This document shows, in pieces, positions 1 through 9,653 of a DNA stretch of 64,000 bases (positions are counted from its first letter, which is position 1; each line of letters opens with the position of its first letter). Below the pieces are notes generated by a model, which searched no databases, had not been told where the DNA came from, and saw only the letters and a list, made by a program, of their open reading frames with translations. Source of the stretch: Desulfobulbus alkaliphilus (GTDB lineage: Bacteria; Desulfobacterota; Desulfobulbia; Desulfobulbales; Desulfobulbaceae); assembly GCF_016918545.1 (NCBI RefSeq), contig NZ_JAFFQC010000002.1:165685-229684 (forward strand), given 5' to 3'. Made by a program: the position numbers and the translations under genes.

Positions 1-266
1 GGGACAACCAAAGACCTCGGCAGCAATAAGCAATTGCAGTCCCGCTGTGTTGGTATTTAAAATGCAATGCAGGCAAATGCTGCTAAAGCTGTCACTCAGC
101 GACTCTGTTTACTCTTTTCTAAATTTGTCCCCGGACAACAATACTGTTCAAAACACGAAACTATTTTTTGACAAAAAGGGACAGGTGGAGTACGTATCAG
201 ATCGGAGACCGTCCGCAACCCAATCGGTTTCAGGTGTCCGATATAATGAGCATTCTTACGTATTCG
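1..266. other. Window edge, no gene recognised
   Basis: Only a short open frame without a ribosome binding site or recognisable domain is present. It is A+T-rich in the middle and ends at the first repeat copy. No RNA gene or promoter could be assigned with confidence. Confidence 0.4.
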
Positions 267-484
267 CCTGAATCCGTGACATCTGGACTCTTGTTATGGA
301 TATATCGTACTTTCATCACATTGTAATTGCAGCGGAACCCTTGATAATAACCTTCACCAACCGCCCTTCGGGGCGTCCGTCCGCTCGCCGTCTTCATTGC
401 CCGTAACCGTCCGATACAGTGTACTTTCATCGAACGGTTACAGACAACAAAGCTGACGCACGGACGAACGTGCACTGATCCAGG
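267..484 (+). repeat. Dispersed 218-bp repeat, full-length copy 1 (forward)
   Basis: Starts CCTGAATCCGTGAC and ends with GATCCAGG. These ends form the imperfect terminal inverted repeat of the family. The left half holds TTGTAATTGCAG and a small CCGCCCTTCGGGGCG hairpin. The right half (373-470) is one long imperfect inverted repeat centred on GTGTAC. Length is exactly that of three other full copies. It lies just upstream of the DtxR-like gene. A frame can be read through it on the minus strand, but this frame recurs in other copies and is repeat sequence rather than a gene. Confidence 0.9.
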
Positions 485-541
485 ACTCCTCGATATAGAC
501 CGCTCCCCCGAATCCTTTCTGATCCATGCAATGGACCGCCG

Positions 542-1042
542 ATGCTCAAGCAACCACTGACCGCCAGCCAGGAAGATTATCTGGTAGCGGTATACCTCAT
601 CTGCAAGGAAAAGCAGGTCGCTCGCGCCAAGGACATTGCCAGAAGACTTGGCGTCCGAGCCTCTTCGGTAACCAATGCCTTGCGCGTCCTCTCTTCCCTT
701 GACCTGATCAATTACGCCCCCTATGATCTAGTCACCATGACCGATACCGGACTCAAAGCGGCGAAAGAGGTGGTCGGCAGACACGAGGCTCTCAACAACT
801 TTTTCGTCACCGTACTCGGAGTCGATCAGGCAGAGGCTGAACAGGCCGCCTGCAAAATGGAACACAGTATACCGAAATCGATTGTTGACCGATTGATCCA
901 GTACGCCCAGTATGTTCAAGATTGCCCCCGCAGCGATGTCACCTGGAAATCCGGCTTTGGTTATTACTGTACCAGCAACTGCGGCGCTAAGCAGTGTGAA
1001 CGTCCTCAGTCTCCCAAGAAAAAGCCTGGCAGGAAAAAATAA
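542..1042 (+). CDS. DtxR/MntR-family metal-dependent transcriptional regulator
   Basis: 166 residues. The N-terminal third is a winged helix: SQEDYLVAVYLICKE opens helix 1 and ARAKDIARRLGVRASSVTNA is the helix-turn-helix. A DtxR-type dimerisation/metal region follows (EAEQAACKMEHSIP, about residues 99-112). This architecture is that of DtxR/MntR repressors that sense Fe(II) or Mn(II). The C-terminus is unusual: a Cys cluster (CTSNCGAKQC) and a Lys/Arg-rich tail replace an SH3-like domain. The start is the first ATG after repeat copy 1 and has no strong Shine-Dalgarno. No metal transporter is adjacent, so the regulon and metal are unknown. Confidence 0.85.
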   Translation: MLKQPLTASQEDYLVAVYLICKEKQVARAKDIARRLGVRASSVTNALRVLSSLDLINYAPYDLVTMTDTGLKAAKEVVGRHEALNNFFVTVLGVDQAEAEQAACKMEHSIPKSIVDRLIQYAQYVQDCPRSDVTWKSGFGYYCTSNCGAKQCERPQSPKKKPGRKK

Positions 1043-1154
1043 AGGTGCCATAATATGGCCAACACTGGGGAGCAACGACGGAAGGAAACGGATCAGTGCA
1101 CATTGACCTTGGGCCAGCCTTCATTGCACCCGGAAACGACTACGGAACGGCATC

Positions 1155-2105
1155 ATGCAGTCCACCCTGTGTTTCCTGTTCTGCGCTGTCGGCGTATCCG
1201 GCAATATCGGCAACACTGAAAACAACAACAACCAACAGATGGAGACCCTTTTGACACAACAGAAGAGTATGGATCATCCGGATATCAACCGGGTGCTGTT
1301 CCACCCGACCAGAGTCGGCAAAAATCCGACCCCTTCCGGAGCCATTGATATTCAGCCGACCATAGCCGATGGCATTTCCCTTGGCTGTCGACTGTTCAGC
1401 CACTCCACCGAGGCCCCTACATTGATTTTCTTCCATGGCAACGGTGAAATCGTTTCCGATTATGATGACATCGGCCCTATCTACATGCAGCAGGGTCTGA
1501 ACTTTCTGGTCACCGATTACCGCGGTTATGGCTGGAGCGACGGAACCCCCCTGGTCAGCACTTTTCTATCCGACAGCAACGCCCTCTTTCTTCAGTTGCG
1601 TCGATGGCTCACCGAACATAGCTACAGTGGCCCGGTGTTTGTCATGGGCCGTTCTCTGGGCAGCGCCGCTGCCATCGATGTCGCGGTCAATCACAGCGAT
1701 GCGGTGGACGGTCTTATCATCGAATCGGGTTTTGCCCAAACTCTGCCCCTGGCCAAGGTCCTGGGGCTTGACCTTGCAAAGCTGGGCATCAGCGAGGAGC
1801 AGACTTTTAACAACAGCGGCAAAATCGGCCAGTTTACCAAACCAACCTTTCTTCTTCACGGCCAATACGACCAGTTGATCCCTATCTGGCAGGCAGAAAA
1901 ACTGATGGCTGAGAGCAATGCCAAGACAAGGGAACTGCAGATCGTGCCCGGTGCTGATCATAATTCGCTCATTGCCGTGGCCGGCTTGCTCTATTTCCAG
2001 GCCATTAAAAAATTCATTGATAAATCAACCGGCAACGCGCCTGACTGGCGGGAACGGCGCCGCCAGTTCAAGCAGCAGCAAACCAATGGATTGACCGCCG
2101 AATGA
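1155..2105 (+). CDS. Alpha/beta hydrolase (serine hydrolase fold)
   Basis: Frame of 316 residues. FFHGNGE is the oxyanion-hole strand, VTDYRGYGWSDG a conserved loop, GRSLGSAAA the nucleophile elbow (GxSxG), GQYDQLIP carries the likely catalytic Asp and GADHNSL the His. The catalytic triad is therefore complete. Substrate cannot be inferred. The start is uncertain: the first ~38 residues are low-complexity (NNNNQQ) and no start has a good ribosome site. A start at 1269 (MDHPDINR...) is an equally plausible beginning and would give a cytoplasmic 278-residue enzyme. Its stop overlaps the dCMP deaminase start by 4 nt, indicating translational coupling. Confidence 0.8.
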   Translation: MQSTLCFLFCAVGVSGNIGNTENNNNQQMETLLTQQKSMDHPDINRVLFHPTRVGKNPTPSGAIDIQPTIADGISLGCRLFSHSTEAPTLIFFHGNGEIVSDYDDIGPIYMQQGLNFLVTDYRGYGWSDGTPLVSTFLSDSNALFLQLRRWLTEHSYSGPVFVMGRSLGSAAAIDVAVNHSDAVDGLIIESGFAQTLPLAKVLGLDLAKLGISEEQTFNNSGKIGQFTKPTFLLHGQYDQLIPIWQAEKLMAESNAKTRELQIVPGADHNSLIAVAGLLYFQAIKKFIDKSTGNAPDWRERRRQFKQQQTNGLTAE

Positions 2106-2602
2106 CCACCACGGGCAAACGAACCGGGTATCTCTCCTGGGATGAATACTTCATGGCGGTGGCCCTGCTTTCGGGTCACCGCTCCAAAGACCCCAACACC
2201 CAGGTAGGGGCTTGCGTGGCTAATGACCAGAACAAGATTGTCGGTGTCGGGTACAATGGGTTCCCCTGGGGCTGCTCGGACGATGAACTGCCGTGGTCAC
2301 GGGAAGGCAGGTATCTGGATACCAAATACCCCTACGTCTGCCATGCGGAACTCAACGCGGTCCTCAATTCCATCACCTACGACCTGCGGAATTGCCGGCT
2401 TTATGTCGCGCTTTTCCCATGCAATGAATGCACTAAAGTGATCATTCAGGCGGGCATCCACGAAATCGTCTATCTCTCTGACAAATACGCCGACACCGAG
2501 CCCGTCCAGGCCGCAAAAATCATGCTGGAAAAATCAAAAACTTCGTACCGCCGTTTTTTTCCTGCCAGGGAATCCATCCTCCTCAACTTCCGGATCGACT
2601 GA
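2102..2602 (+). CDS. dCMP deaminase / ComE-type cytidine deaminase-like zinc enzyme
   Basis: 166 residues with the zinc deaminase signature: CHAELNAV gives the His ligand and catalytic Glu, and PCNECTK supplies two Cys ligands. The N-terminal SKDPNTQVGAC motif is typical of dCMP deaminases (dCMP to dUMP, feeding dTMP synthesis). It starts inside the last codons of the hydrolase gene (ATGA overlap). It ends 51 bp before the convergent minus-strand stress-protein gene. Length matches the family. The exact nucleotide substrate is inferred from family resemblance only. Confidence 0.88.
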   Translation: MTTTGKRTGYLSWDEYFMAVALLSGHRSKDPNTQVGACVANDQNKIVGVGYNGFPWGCSDDELPWSREGRYLDTKYPYVCHAELNAVLNSITYDLRNCRLYVALFPCNECTKVIIQAGIHEIVYLSDKYADTEPVQAAKIMLEKSKTSYRRFFPARESILLNFRID

Positions 2603-2653
2603 CGGCCACCTTCCCTCAATCGGAACACCGCCCCGGACCCGGACAGGCACTGG

Positions 2654-3142
2654 TCATTTATCCGGCGGTACGACCAGCACCGGCAGCCGGGTACGCCGCA
2701 GTAACCGGCCAGCCACGGACCCCAGAAAAAAAGGATGGATTACGCCCCGACGATGGGCGCCAATCACAATCAGATCGGCATTGACTTCATCGGCAAAGGC
2801 AAGAATGCCAGCCACCGGGCGACCGTGGGAGATCGCAAACTCAATATTCTCCTTCATCTCCACCAGATATTCCTGCAACCCGGCCTCACGGTTTTCCATA
2901 AACCGGTTGCGAAGCTCCTCCCCCTGCTCATCGAAATGCTTACGTTCCTCGTCGATCAGGGTATCCTGACCCATAACAGCGGCAACACTCTGAATGACCG
3001 CCTCCTCGACCTCTGGAAGCACGTGGAGCACAAACAGCCTGGCCCCGTGGAGACGGGCGGTGAGCAGGGCATGGCGGAAGACAACCCGACTTCCCGGTCC
3101 CTGGTCAGTGGCATAGAGCACACGTGCATATCGTTCTTTCAT
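2654..3142 (-). CDS. Universal stress protein, UspA family
   Basis: 162 residues of a single Usp domain. The N-terminal strand is RVLYATDQGPGS. The C-terminal nucleotide-binding loop reads IGAHRRGVIHPFFLGSVAG, matching the G-2x-G-9x-G(S/T) pattern of ATP-binding Usp proteins. A helical insertion (residues ~55-85, rich in Glu/Arg) resembles the longer Usp forms. The start codon is one base from the stop of the TRAP permease gene, so the two are very likely cotranscribed and translationally coupled. Usp domains are repeatedly linked to TRAP transporters, where they may sense energy state; that role here is inference. Confidence 0.88.
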   Translation of the reverse strand: MKERYARVLYATDQGPGSRVVFRHALLTARLHGARLFVLHVLPEVEEAVIQSVAAVMGQDTLIDEERKHFDEQGEELRNRFMENREAGLQEYLVEMKENIEFAISHGRPVAGILAFADEVNADLIVIGAHRRGVIHPFFLGSVAGRLLRRTRLPVLVVPPDK

Positions 3143-3143
3143 A

Positions 3144-5216
3144 TCAGATGCCTCCCGCTGTTGCCGTATCTTTTGGCCGGCGCTGCCATTGCATCAGAAT
3201 GACCAGACACAATAAACCCACTCCAATCAGATACGCTGGATATTTTCCAGGCAGTCCAACCAGATTGGAGATAAAGCCAGGGCGAAACATCACCGCCGTC
3301 ACGGCCAACAGAAGTGGTATTTCATACCAGCGTATCCGCACAATAAACCAGCCCTGGGTGACGGCGGCAAAGGCAAAACACCCCAGGCAGGTCATGAAGA
3401 AAATGAGCATCGCCATCCAGAAACTGTCAATCCCCCACAGGAGCAGATCAGTGTTAAAGATGAAGATAAAAGGCAGCACCGCTGTGCGGATATCATACAT
3501 GAAGCCCTGGACCCCGGTGGCTATCGGCGGGGAATGGGCTATGGCGCTGGCGGCATAGGCCGCCAGCCCCACCGGCGGCGTATCATCGGCAAGGATACCG
3601 AAATAAAAACAGAACAGGTGGGCAGCGATGAGCGGCACGGCAAAGTCCTGGAACTGAGCGATGGTGACGATGACCGGAGCGGTCAAGGAAGCCATGACAA
3701 TATAGTTGGCCGTGGTCGGCAGCCCCATGCCCAGAATAAGACTGGCCACCGCGGTAATCATCAGCATGAGAATGAAATTACCCCCGGAGAGGATATCGAT
3801 GATATCGGTGATCCTCCCGCCCAGCCCCATGGTGACGATCCCGACCACGATTCCCGCTGCAGCAGTGGCTATGGCTACCGATACCATATTGCGGGCACCC
3901 GCCACCATACCGTCCAACACCTCACGGCCGCCACGGGCCAGCCCGGCCCGCACATCTCCGCCTTGAACCCAGGCACGGGCGGCATGTTGCAGCAGCATGA
4001 TCGGCACCAGGGTCATGATGGCGCGAAAAGCAGCAAGATCCGGACTGTGCCGGGCGATAATCAATTCATAGAGGAGAACGCCCAGAGGGACAAGGAACTG
4101 CACACCACTCAGCAGAGTGGTGAAAAAACCGGGCAGATCGACCCGGGGAAGCCCCTTGAGCCCCAGCTTCGAGGCCTCGACGTGGGTGATGAAAAACAGG
4201 GTGGCATAGGCGGCAAAGGCGGGAATGGCCGCTGCCTTGCACACCTCAAGATACGGCATGTTGACATACTCGGCGATAATAAAGGCTGCTGCCCCCATGA
4301 TCGGCGGCATGAGCTGACCGTTGGTGCTGGCCGCAACCTCGATGGCTCCCGCTTTTTTGGCTGGATAGCCAACCTTTTTCATCAATGGAATCGTGAAGGT
4401 ACCGGTGGTAACGACGTTGGCAATGGAGGAACCGGAAACCAGTCCGGACAGACCCGAGCTGAGGACCGCTGCCTTGGCTGGACCGCCTTTGTAGCGACCC
4501 AGCAGACTCATGGCCAGATCAATGAAAAAACGGCCGCCTCCAGCTTTGTGCAGCAGTGCCCCGAACAGAACAAAGAGAAAAACGATGGTCGCGGAAACAT
4601 GGAGCGGTATACCGTAGATCCCCTCGGTGGTCAGGGTGATCTGGGAGAAATAACGATTGACACTGACTCCTTTAAAAGCGAGGACATCGGGCATATAAGG
4701 CCCATAAAAGGCATAAAGGGTGAAAGCGACAATAATCACCGGCAGGGCAGGCCCGATAACCCTGCGGGCTGCCTCCACCAGCAGCACCACCAAAAGCAAC
4801 CCGCAAAGCACATCCCGCTGTAACGGTGCTCCTACCCGGCTTGCCAACCCCTCATAATCAAAAAAAATATACAGTGCCGAGCCGACGGCAAGCAGGGCCA
4901 GCAAAACATCGGGAAGGGTGACGCGGCTTCGTTCACCAAGCCAGCGTAATCCGGGAATGTCAATTGTACGCCGCAAGGTTGGATAGCCCAGGAAAACAAG
5001 GGCAAAAGCGAAAGCCAGGTGAATGGCCCGGACAATGGTGGAGTCAAGCAGCAACCAGGATGCCAGAGAAAGCTGGAACAGAGTCCAGCACAACGCAATG
5101 ACAGGTATCGCCCAGCGCCCCCAGTTTTTGGGACGACGCAGCCCCAATTCCTCCTCTTGAGCCATGCGCCGGGCACGGCGTACACCTTCATCCTTGCGGG
5201 TATCGGCACTGTTCAT
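3144..5216 (-). CDS. TRAP transporter fused permease (4TM+12TM), TAXI type
   Basis: 690 residues, nearly all membrane segments. The small (DctQ-like) and large (DctM-like) subunits are fused, as is usual for TAXI-type TRAP systems. Recognisable large-subunit motifs include GLVSGSSIANVVTTGTFTIP, MPPIMGAAAFIIAEY and LGMGLPTTANYIVMASL. The N-terminus (RKDEGVRRARRMAQEEE) is charged and cytoplasmic. TRAP systems import organic acids or amino acids using an ion gradient and a periplasmic receptor. The receptor gene lies just upstream in the same direction, separated by a truncated repeat copy. The usp gene follows after a single base. Confidence 0.93.
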   Translation of the reverse strand: MNSADTRKDEGVRRARRMAQEEELGLRRPKNWGRWAIPVIALCWTLFQLSLASWLLLDSTIVRAIHLAFAFALVFLGYPTLRRTIDIPGLRWLGERSRVTLPDVLLALLAVGSALYIFFDYEGLASRVGAPLQRDVLCGLLLVVLLVEAARRVIGPALPVIIVAFTLYAFYGPYMPDVLAFKGVSVNRYFSQITLTTEGIYGIPLHVSATIVFLFVLFGALLHKAGGGRFFIDLAMSLLGRYKGGPAKAAVLSSGLSGLVSGSSIANVVTTGTFTIPLMKKVGYPAKKAGAIEVAASTNGQLMPPIMGAAAFIIAEYVNMPYLEVCKAAAIPAFAAYATLFFITHVEASKLGLKGLPRVDLPGFFTTLLSGVQFLVPLGVLLYELIIARHSPDLAAFRAIMTLVPIMLLQHAARAWVQGGDVRAGLARGGREVLDGMVAGARNMVSVAIATAAAGIVVGIVTMGLGGRITDIIDILSGGNFILMLMITAVASLILGMGLPTTANYIVMASLTAPVIVTIAQFQDFAVPLIAAHLFCFYFGILADDTPPVGLAAYAASAIAHSPPIATGVQGFMYDIRTAVLPFIFIFNTDLLLWGIDSFWMAMLIFFMTCLGCFAFAAVTQGWFIVRIRWYEIPLLLAVTAVMFRPGFISNLVGLPGKYPAYLIGVGLLCLVILMQWQRRPKDTATAGGI

Positions 5217-5360
5217 GGAGCCCTCCTTAAAAGGTTGACAGAAAGTAACCTCTGGATCGGTGAGCCTTCACCGGCACTCAATTCGCGAAAAATCAGGGGG
5301 CTATACAGAAATCTTGACCCGGCAGCCTGCGCATCAGCTCTCAAGCACCGATAACCACCT

Positions 5361-5466
5361 CCTGAATCCGTGACGGCTGGACGCTTTTTTGGATATATCT
5401 TGCTGTAATTATATTATAATTTCAGCAGAATCCTTTAAGAGAACTTTCACCAGCCGCCCTTCGGGC
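5361..5466 (+). repeat. Dispersed repeat, truncated copy 2 (left half)
   Basis: Keeps the left terminus (CCTGAATCCGTGACGGCTGG), the TATAATT core and the CCGCCCTTCGGG hairpin, then stops. The long-hairpin half and right terminus are absent. It lies inside the probable TAXI-TRAP operon, between receptor and permease genes, in antisense orientation to them. Confidence 0.85.
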
Positions 5467-5557
5467 CACGACCAGCTTGCACTTGCACCCGCTGAACAAT
5501 GGCAGCAAAAAAAGGCCCGAACGACAAGGTTGCCGTCCGGGCCACAAGGTCCAACGA

Positions 5558-6526
5558 TCACATGAGACCGGCTTCCTTAAAAAACTTTACAGCACCAGGA
5601 TGGAGCGGCGCGCTCAACCCTTCGAGCATGTTCTCCGGGGTCAGCACTGCCAGGGCAGGATGGAGGTTGCGGAAGGATTCCAGTTGGGTGAACACTTCCT
5701 TGGTAACGGCATACACGACATCGTCAGGTACATCAGCGCTGGTGCACAGGGTTGCTTTGACACCGAAAGAGGGGACGTCGGCATCATTCACAACGTTCGG
5801 GTAATGATGAATCGGAATGTCTGCAGGGGCATAAAAAGAGTGCATTTCAGTCAATTTGGCGACCATCTCCTCGGGAACGGTGACAAAATTCACCTTGCGA
5901 GTCCCGGCGGTGGCTTCCTGGACTGAACCGTTGGGATGCCCCACAGTGTAGAAGAAGGCATCGATGCGGTTATCCTGGAGCATGCCTGCTGATTCCGCGG
6001 GCCTGAGGCCTTCGGCTTTAAGGTCCTGGTCAGGGTCGATACCCGCAACGGCGAAAAGATCAAAGGCATTGCTGCGCTGGCCGGAGCCAGGCTGACCAAT
6101 GTTGACGATCTTACCCTTCAAATCGGCTACAGTCTTGATGTCCTTGTCCACAGCAGCGACAATGGTGACAATTTCCGGATGCAGAGCAAAGACAGCCCGC
6201 AATTTTTCCTGCGGACGACCTTCCCAGTCATTTTGACCACTGAAAGCATGATACTGCAGGTCAGACTGCACTATGCCGAATTCGAGATCACCAGCCATCA
6301 ACGCGTTGATATTGAACACCGAACCACCGGTGGATTCCACCGTGGCACGGATATTATACTCGTCACGCTTGGCATTCACCATCCTGCTGATGGCACCTCC
6401 CACCGGATAGTAGACCCCGGTCACCCCTCCGGTACCGATGGTGGCATAGCGGACTGCCGCTTCCGCGGCAGGAACGCCGATGGCCAGAACGAGCATTCCC
6501 GCAAATAGCATCCCCAGTCGTTTCAT
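5558..6526 (-). CDS. TAXI-family TRAP transporter periplasmic solute receptor
   Basis: 322 residues with a Sec signal peptide (MKRLGMLFAGMLVLAIGVPAAEA; likely cleavage near residue 23). The start of the mature protein, YATIGTGGVTGVYYPVGGAI, is the TAXI signature. ATVESTGGSVFNINALMAGD and FGIVQSD are also typical. It binds the substrate in the periplasm and delivers it to the fused permease encoded downstream. Ligand is unknown; TAXI receptors characterised so far bind amino acids or carboxylates. The ATG follows a purine-rich GGGAGG ribosome site. The gene, repeat copy 2, permease and usp are collinear on the minus strand. Confidence 0.93.
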   Translation of the reverse strand: MKRLGMLFAGMLVLAIGVPAAEAAVRYATIGTGGVTGVYYPVGGAISRMVNAKRDEYNIRATVESTGGSVFNINALMAGDLEFGIVQSDLQYHAFSGQNDWEGRPQEKLRAVFALHPEIVTIVAAVDKDIKTVADLKGKIVNIGQPGSGQRSNAFDLFAVAGIDPDQDLKAEGLRPAESAGMLQDNRIDAFFYTVGHPNGSVQEATAGTRKVNFVTVPEEMVAKLTEMHSFYAPADIPIHHYPNVVNDADVPSFGVKATLCTSADVPDDVVYAVTKEVFTQLESFRNLHPALAVLTPENMLEGLSAPLHPGAVKFFKEAGLM

Positions 6527-6639
6527 GAAAAACCTCCCTCATTTGTAATGGTGGAGCGACGCGACTGGCATCGCCCCGGAACAAGACCGGTCGAATTCGA
6601 CCGAGCCAGTGTGAACTTGACAGGTACCGTTGGCCATAG

Positions 6640-6860
6640 CCTGAATCCGTGACGGTTGGACTCTTGCTGAGGATGAGGTGTACTGCGCTCGGGGTTGTTC
6701 TTACGGGGATTTTCAGATAGTACCCTTCACCCGCCGTCCTTCGGGTCGTCCCTCCGCAGGCCCTCTCCATTGCCCATTCCGGTCCGAAAAAAAAGGGTCC
6801 TTTACTGGAACAGCCACAAGCGACAAAGCTGTCATACGTAAGGAAACTCGCGGATCCAGG
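6640..6860 (+). repeat. Dispersed repeat, diverged full-length copy 3 (forward)
   Basis: 221 bp with intact ends (CCTGAATCCGTGACGG ... GCGGATCCAGG) but a heavily mutated interior. The core promoter-like TATAATTGCAG motif is destroyed, and the long hairpin is degraded (CCGAAAAAAAAGG in place of the central palindrome). This suggests an old copy. It occupies most of the 596 bp between the divergent TAXI receptor and msrAB genes. The rest of that interval (6861-7122) shows only an A+T-rich stretch before the msrAB ribosome site. Confidence 0.8.
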
Positions 6861-7122
6861 TACTGTTCAGCTCAGCGAGTCGACAAGTACGCTGATGTCG
6901 AGCCTCGAAACCAAGCGCCGAATTGACTTTTAAATATGTATCTTCTAGCCGCATCTTTGGCAAGTTTTTCCTTCTTGTTGTCTGCCCCAAATCGTTGAAA
7001 GGCGACAGCCGGGTGGTTTGCCGATGCATATTCAGTCTGGCGAGCCTGAAAAATATTCTTATCTTTTAATGATAAATTTTCCCATCCCCTTTTATCAGAT
7101 CTTGAATCAGGAGGATATCGTC

Positions 7123-8217
7123 ATGCTTTCATTCCACACCTTTTCGCTCATCTGCATTCTGCTGGCAGCAGGTATTGTCTTTGCCTCAATCAGTGGCAAC
7201 GACAAAACGATCGGGATGCAACCAGATCCCGACAAAGAAGGCGCGAGCAACCAGCAGACAGCTCTCTTTGCCGGTGGCTGTTTCTGGTGCATGGAGCCAC
7301 CCTTTGAAAAACTCGATGGTGTTCTCTCTGTCCGTTCCGGATACGCGGGCGGCGCCACCGAAAATCCAAGGTATGAAAATTATGCCCGCGGCGGTCATCT
7401 GGAGGTGATTGAGGTGGTGTATGATACCAACCGGATCACCTACAACGAACTGCTGGAGACCTTCTGGCGGCAAATCGATCCCACCGATGCCGGTGGCCAG
7501 TTTGCGGATCGGGGCTCCGGGTATACCAGCGCCATTTTCTACGCCAACGAAAACCAGCGCCTGGCAGCGGTGCAATCCAAAGAGAATCTGGCATCCAGGG
7601 GCATTTTCACCAAACCTTTGGTCACCCCGATATTACCGGCATCGCACTTTTACCCGGCGGAGGACTATCATCAGGATTATTACAAAAAAAACCCGATTCG
7701 CTATCAACTCTACCGAGCCGGTTCCGGCCGGGAAAACTTCCTCAAGACAACCTGGCAGCATGTTCCCACCGTGGAGACTGACAAGACTGACATGAAAGAA
7801 GATCTGAAAAAACGTTTGACCCCGCTCCAATACGAAGTTACCCAGAAGGACGGCACTGAGCCACCCTTCAATAACGAATACTGGAACAACAAAGAAGAGG
7901 GCATCTATGTTGACATTGTCTCCGGCGAACCGCTGTTCAGTTCCACCGACAAATATGATTCCGGCACGGGTTGGCCCAGTTTCACCCGCCCGCTGGTAGC
8001 TGACAATATTGTCGAGCACACCGACAGGCGGCTGTTCATGGTTCGTACCGAAGTCCGCAGTCGGCAGGCGGATTCCCATCTGGGGCATGTTTTCAAGGAT
8101 GGCCCGGCACCAACCGGTCTTCGCTACTGCATCAACTCAGCGGCCTTACGTTTTGTTGCCAAAGATGATCTGGAGCAGGAAGGGTTGGCGGAGTTCCGCC
8201 ACCTGTTCGACAAGTAA
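7123..8217 (+). CDS. msrAB: Exported bifunctional methionine sulfoxide reductase MsrA-MsrB
   Basis: 364 residues from the ATG at 7123, chosen because CAGGAGGA precedes it by about 8 bases and the N-terminus then reads as a signal peptide ([16 protein letters not shown]). MsrA domain: [11 protein letters not shown] holds the catalytic Cys. MsrB domain: [23 protein letters not shown] and [11 protein letters not shown], the last with the catalytic Cys. The usual CxxC zinc pairs of MsrB are not evident. The enzyme would repair both S- and R-methionine sulfoxide in envelope proteins. The frame is open 105 bases further upstream, but that extension lacks a ribosome site. Confidence 0.93.
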   Translation: MLSFHTFSLICILLAAGIVFASISGNDKTIGMQPDPDKEGASNQQTALFAGGCFWCMEPPFEKLDGVLSVRSGYAGGATENPRYENYARGGHLEVIEVVYDTNRITYNELLETFWRQIDPTDAGGQFADRGSGYTSAIFYANENQRLAAVQSKENLASRGIFTKPLVTPILPASHFYPAEDYHQDYYKKNPIRYQLYRAGSGRENFLKTTWQHVPTVETDKTDMKEDLKKRLTPLQYEVTQKDGTEPPFNNEYWNNKEEGIYVDIVSGEPLFSSTDKYDSGTGWPSFTRPLVADNIVEHTDRRLFMVRTEVRSRQADSHLGHVFKDGPAPTGLRYCINSAALRFVAKDDLEQEGLAEFRHLFDK

Positions 8218-8284
8218 CACAACAGGTTGGAGGTGAGTCGGACAACGAAAAGAGCAGAATCTGTTTGAGGCACAGCTTAGGAGG

Positions 8285-8312
8285 ATCGGTGCTCGTTGAT
8301 GCGAGCACCGAT
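8285..8312. terminator. Hairpin between convergent msrAB and thiC
   Basis: Perfect 11-bp stem ATCGGTGCTCG / CGAGCACCGAT with a 6-base loop, centred between two convergent genes. On the plus strand a T7 run follows, but about 20 bases downstream. On the minus strand no U-tract follows. It is likely a transcription end or mRNA 3' stabiliser, but not a textbook intrinsic terminator. Confidence 0.5.
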
Positions 8313-8333
8313 CTTGCGAGTGGGAGGCTTTTT

Positions 8334-9617
8334 TTACGATTCAAGAATGGCGCGACTGCGCTTGACCGCACAGAGGTCTCCGCACATGGTGCAGACCTCC
8401 TGGTCAATAGGCTGGGAAGAAGCCCGGTAGGCACGGGCCTTTTCCGGGTCCAGGGCGAGTTCGAACATCCGTTCCCAATCAAGCTCCTTGCGTGCCTGGC
8501 TCATGGCGTTATCCCAATCCATGGCCCCGGGAATACCCTTGGCCACGTCGGCGGCATGGGCGGCAATGCGCGAAGCAATGATCCCCTCTTTCATATCATC
8601 CGCATCCGGCAGACGCAGATGTTCAGCCGGAGTGACATAACAGAGAAAATCGGCGCCGTAGGTGGCGGCAAGGGCGCCGCCGATGGCCGAAGTGATGTGG
8701 TCGTAGCCCGGAGCCACATCGGTGACAATGGGACCCAGCACGTAAAACGGAGCGCCATGGCACAGTTTCTTTTCAAGCTGCATGTTGGCCACCACCTCGT
8801 TGAGGGGTACATGTCCCGGGCCCTCGATCATGACTTGAACATCTTCCTGCCAGCAACGCTTGGTCAACTCGCCCAAAACAATCAGCTCCTGGATCTGGGC
8901 AGCGTCGGTGGCATCGCGGAGACTGCCTGGCCGCAGGCCGTCACCCAGGCTGAGGGTGACGTCATATTCCCGACAAATGGACAGCAATCGGTCGAAATGT
9001 TCGAAAAAAGGATTCTCCGCATCGTTGCGGATCATCCAGTCGAGAAGCAGCGAACCGCCCCGGCTGACCACATGGGTCAAACGGGGGTTCGTGCGCAGAC
9101 ATTGGACCGCCACCCGGGTAAGACCAGCGTGGATGGTCATGAAATCGACTCCATCCTCGGCGTGAATGCGCACCACATCGAAAAAATCATCCACTGAGAT
9201 CGCAGCCACATCCTTTCCGTAGCGGGCCACGGCATCATAGACCGGCACCGTACCGATCATGACCGGGCTCAAGGCCACGGTTCGTTGCCGAAAAGTGCGG
9301 GTGTCGCCAAAGGTGCTCAGATCCATGATGGCATCGGCCTTCAGTTCGATGGACCGACGGACCTTGTTCAACTCGGCCTCAACGTTGCAGCAGTCCTCGG
9401 AAACCCCGAGATTGACATTGATCTTGGTGCTCAAGCCGGCACCGATCCCCTTGGCGATCAGGTTGGGATGGTTGCGGTTGGCGGGAATGACGATGCGACC
9501 GTTGGCGACCCGCTCGAGAAGATCGTCCTGGTGGATTCTTTCATCGGCAAGGACCTGTTGCATCTGGGAGGTGAGGACGCCTTGGCGGGCAGCGGCCATT
9601 TGCGTTGCATGGACCAT
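8334..9617 (-). CDS. thiC: Phosphomethylpyrimidine synthase ThiC
   Basis: 427 residues, the usual length of anaerobe ThiC without the plant/enterobacterial N-terminal extension. ThiC is a non-canonical radical SAM enzyme that rearranges AIR to HMP-phosphate, the pyrimidine half of thiamine. The C-terminal [4Fe-4S] motif is [11 protein letters not shown] (CxxCxxxxC). [26 protein letters not shown] and [11 protein letters not shown] are highly conserved ThiC blocks. It is the last gene of the minus-strand thiamine operon, 36 bp after thiE. It should therefore be controlled by the TPP riboswitch upstream of thiS unless an internal promoter exists. Confidence 0.96.
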   Translation of the reverse strand: MVHATQMAAARQGVLTSQMQQVLADERIHQDDLLERVANGRIVIPANRNHPNLIAKGIGAGLSTKINVNLGVSEDCCNVEAELNKVRRSIELKADAIMDLSTFGDTRTFRQRTVALSPVMIGTVPVYDAVARYGKDVAAISVDDFFDVVRIHAEDGVDFMTIHAGLTRVAVQCLRTNPRLTHVVSRGGSLLLDWMIRNDAENPFFEHFDRLLSICREYDVTLSLGDGLRPGSLRDATDAAQIQELIVLGELTKRCWQEDVQVMIEGPGHVPLNEVVANMQLEKKLCHGAPFYVLGPIVTDVAPGYDHITSAIGGALAATYGADFLCYVTPAEHLRLPDADDMKEGIIASRIAAHAADVAKGIPGAMDWDNAMSQARKELDWERMFELALDPEKARAYRASSQPIDQEVCTMCGDLCAVKRSRAILES

Positions 9618-9653
9618 AGTACTTCTCCTTACAATGGGGAAACAGAAGAGGAT

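Noticed and set aside
230..553. Minus-strand frame of 107 residues across repeat copy 1
   Set aside because: Similar frames (GRLRAMK, GRTPRR, YIQNKRP-like segments) occur in most repeat copies. They have stops in different places and no ribosome site, so they are translated repeat sequence.
3534..4823. Plus-strand open frame of 429 residues
   Set aside because: It is the antisense of the TRAP permease gene; its composition (His/Gly/Asp-rich) is typical of shadow frames.
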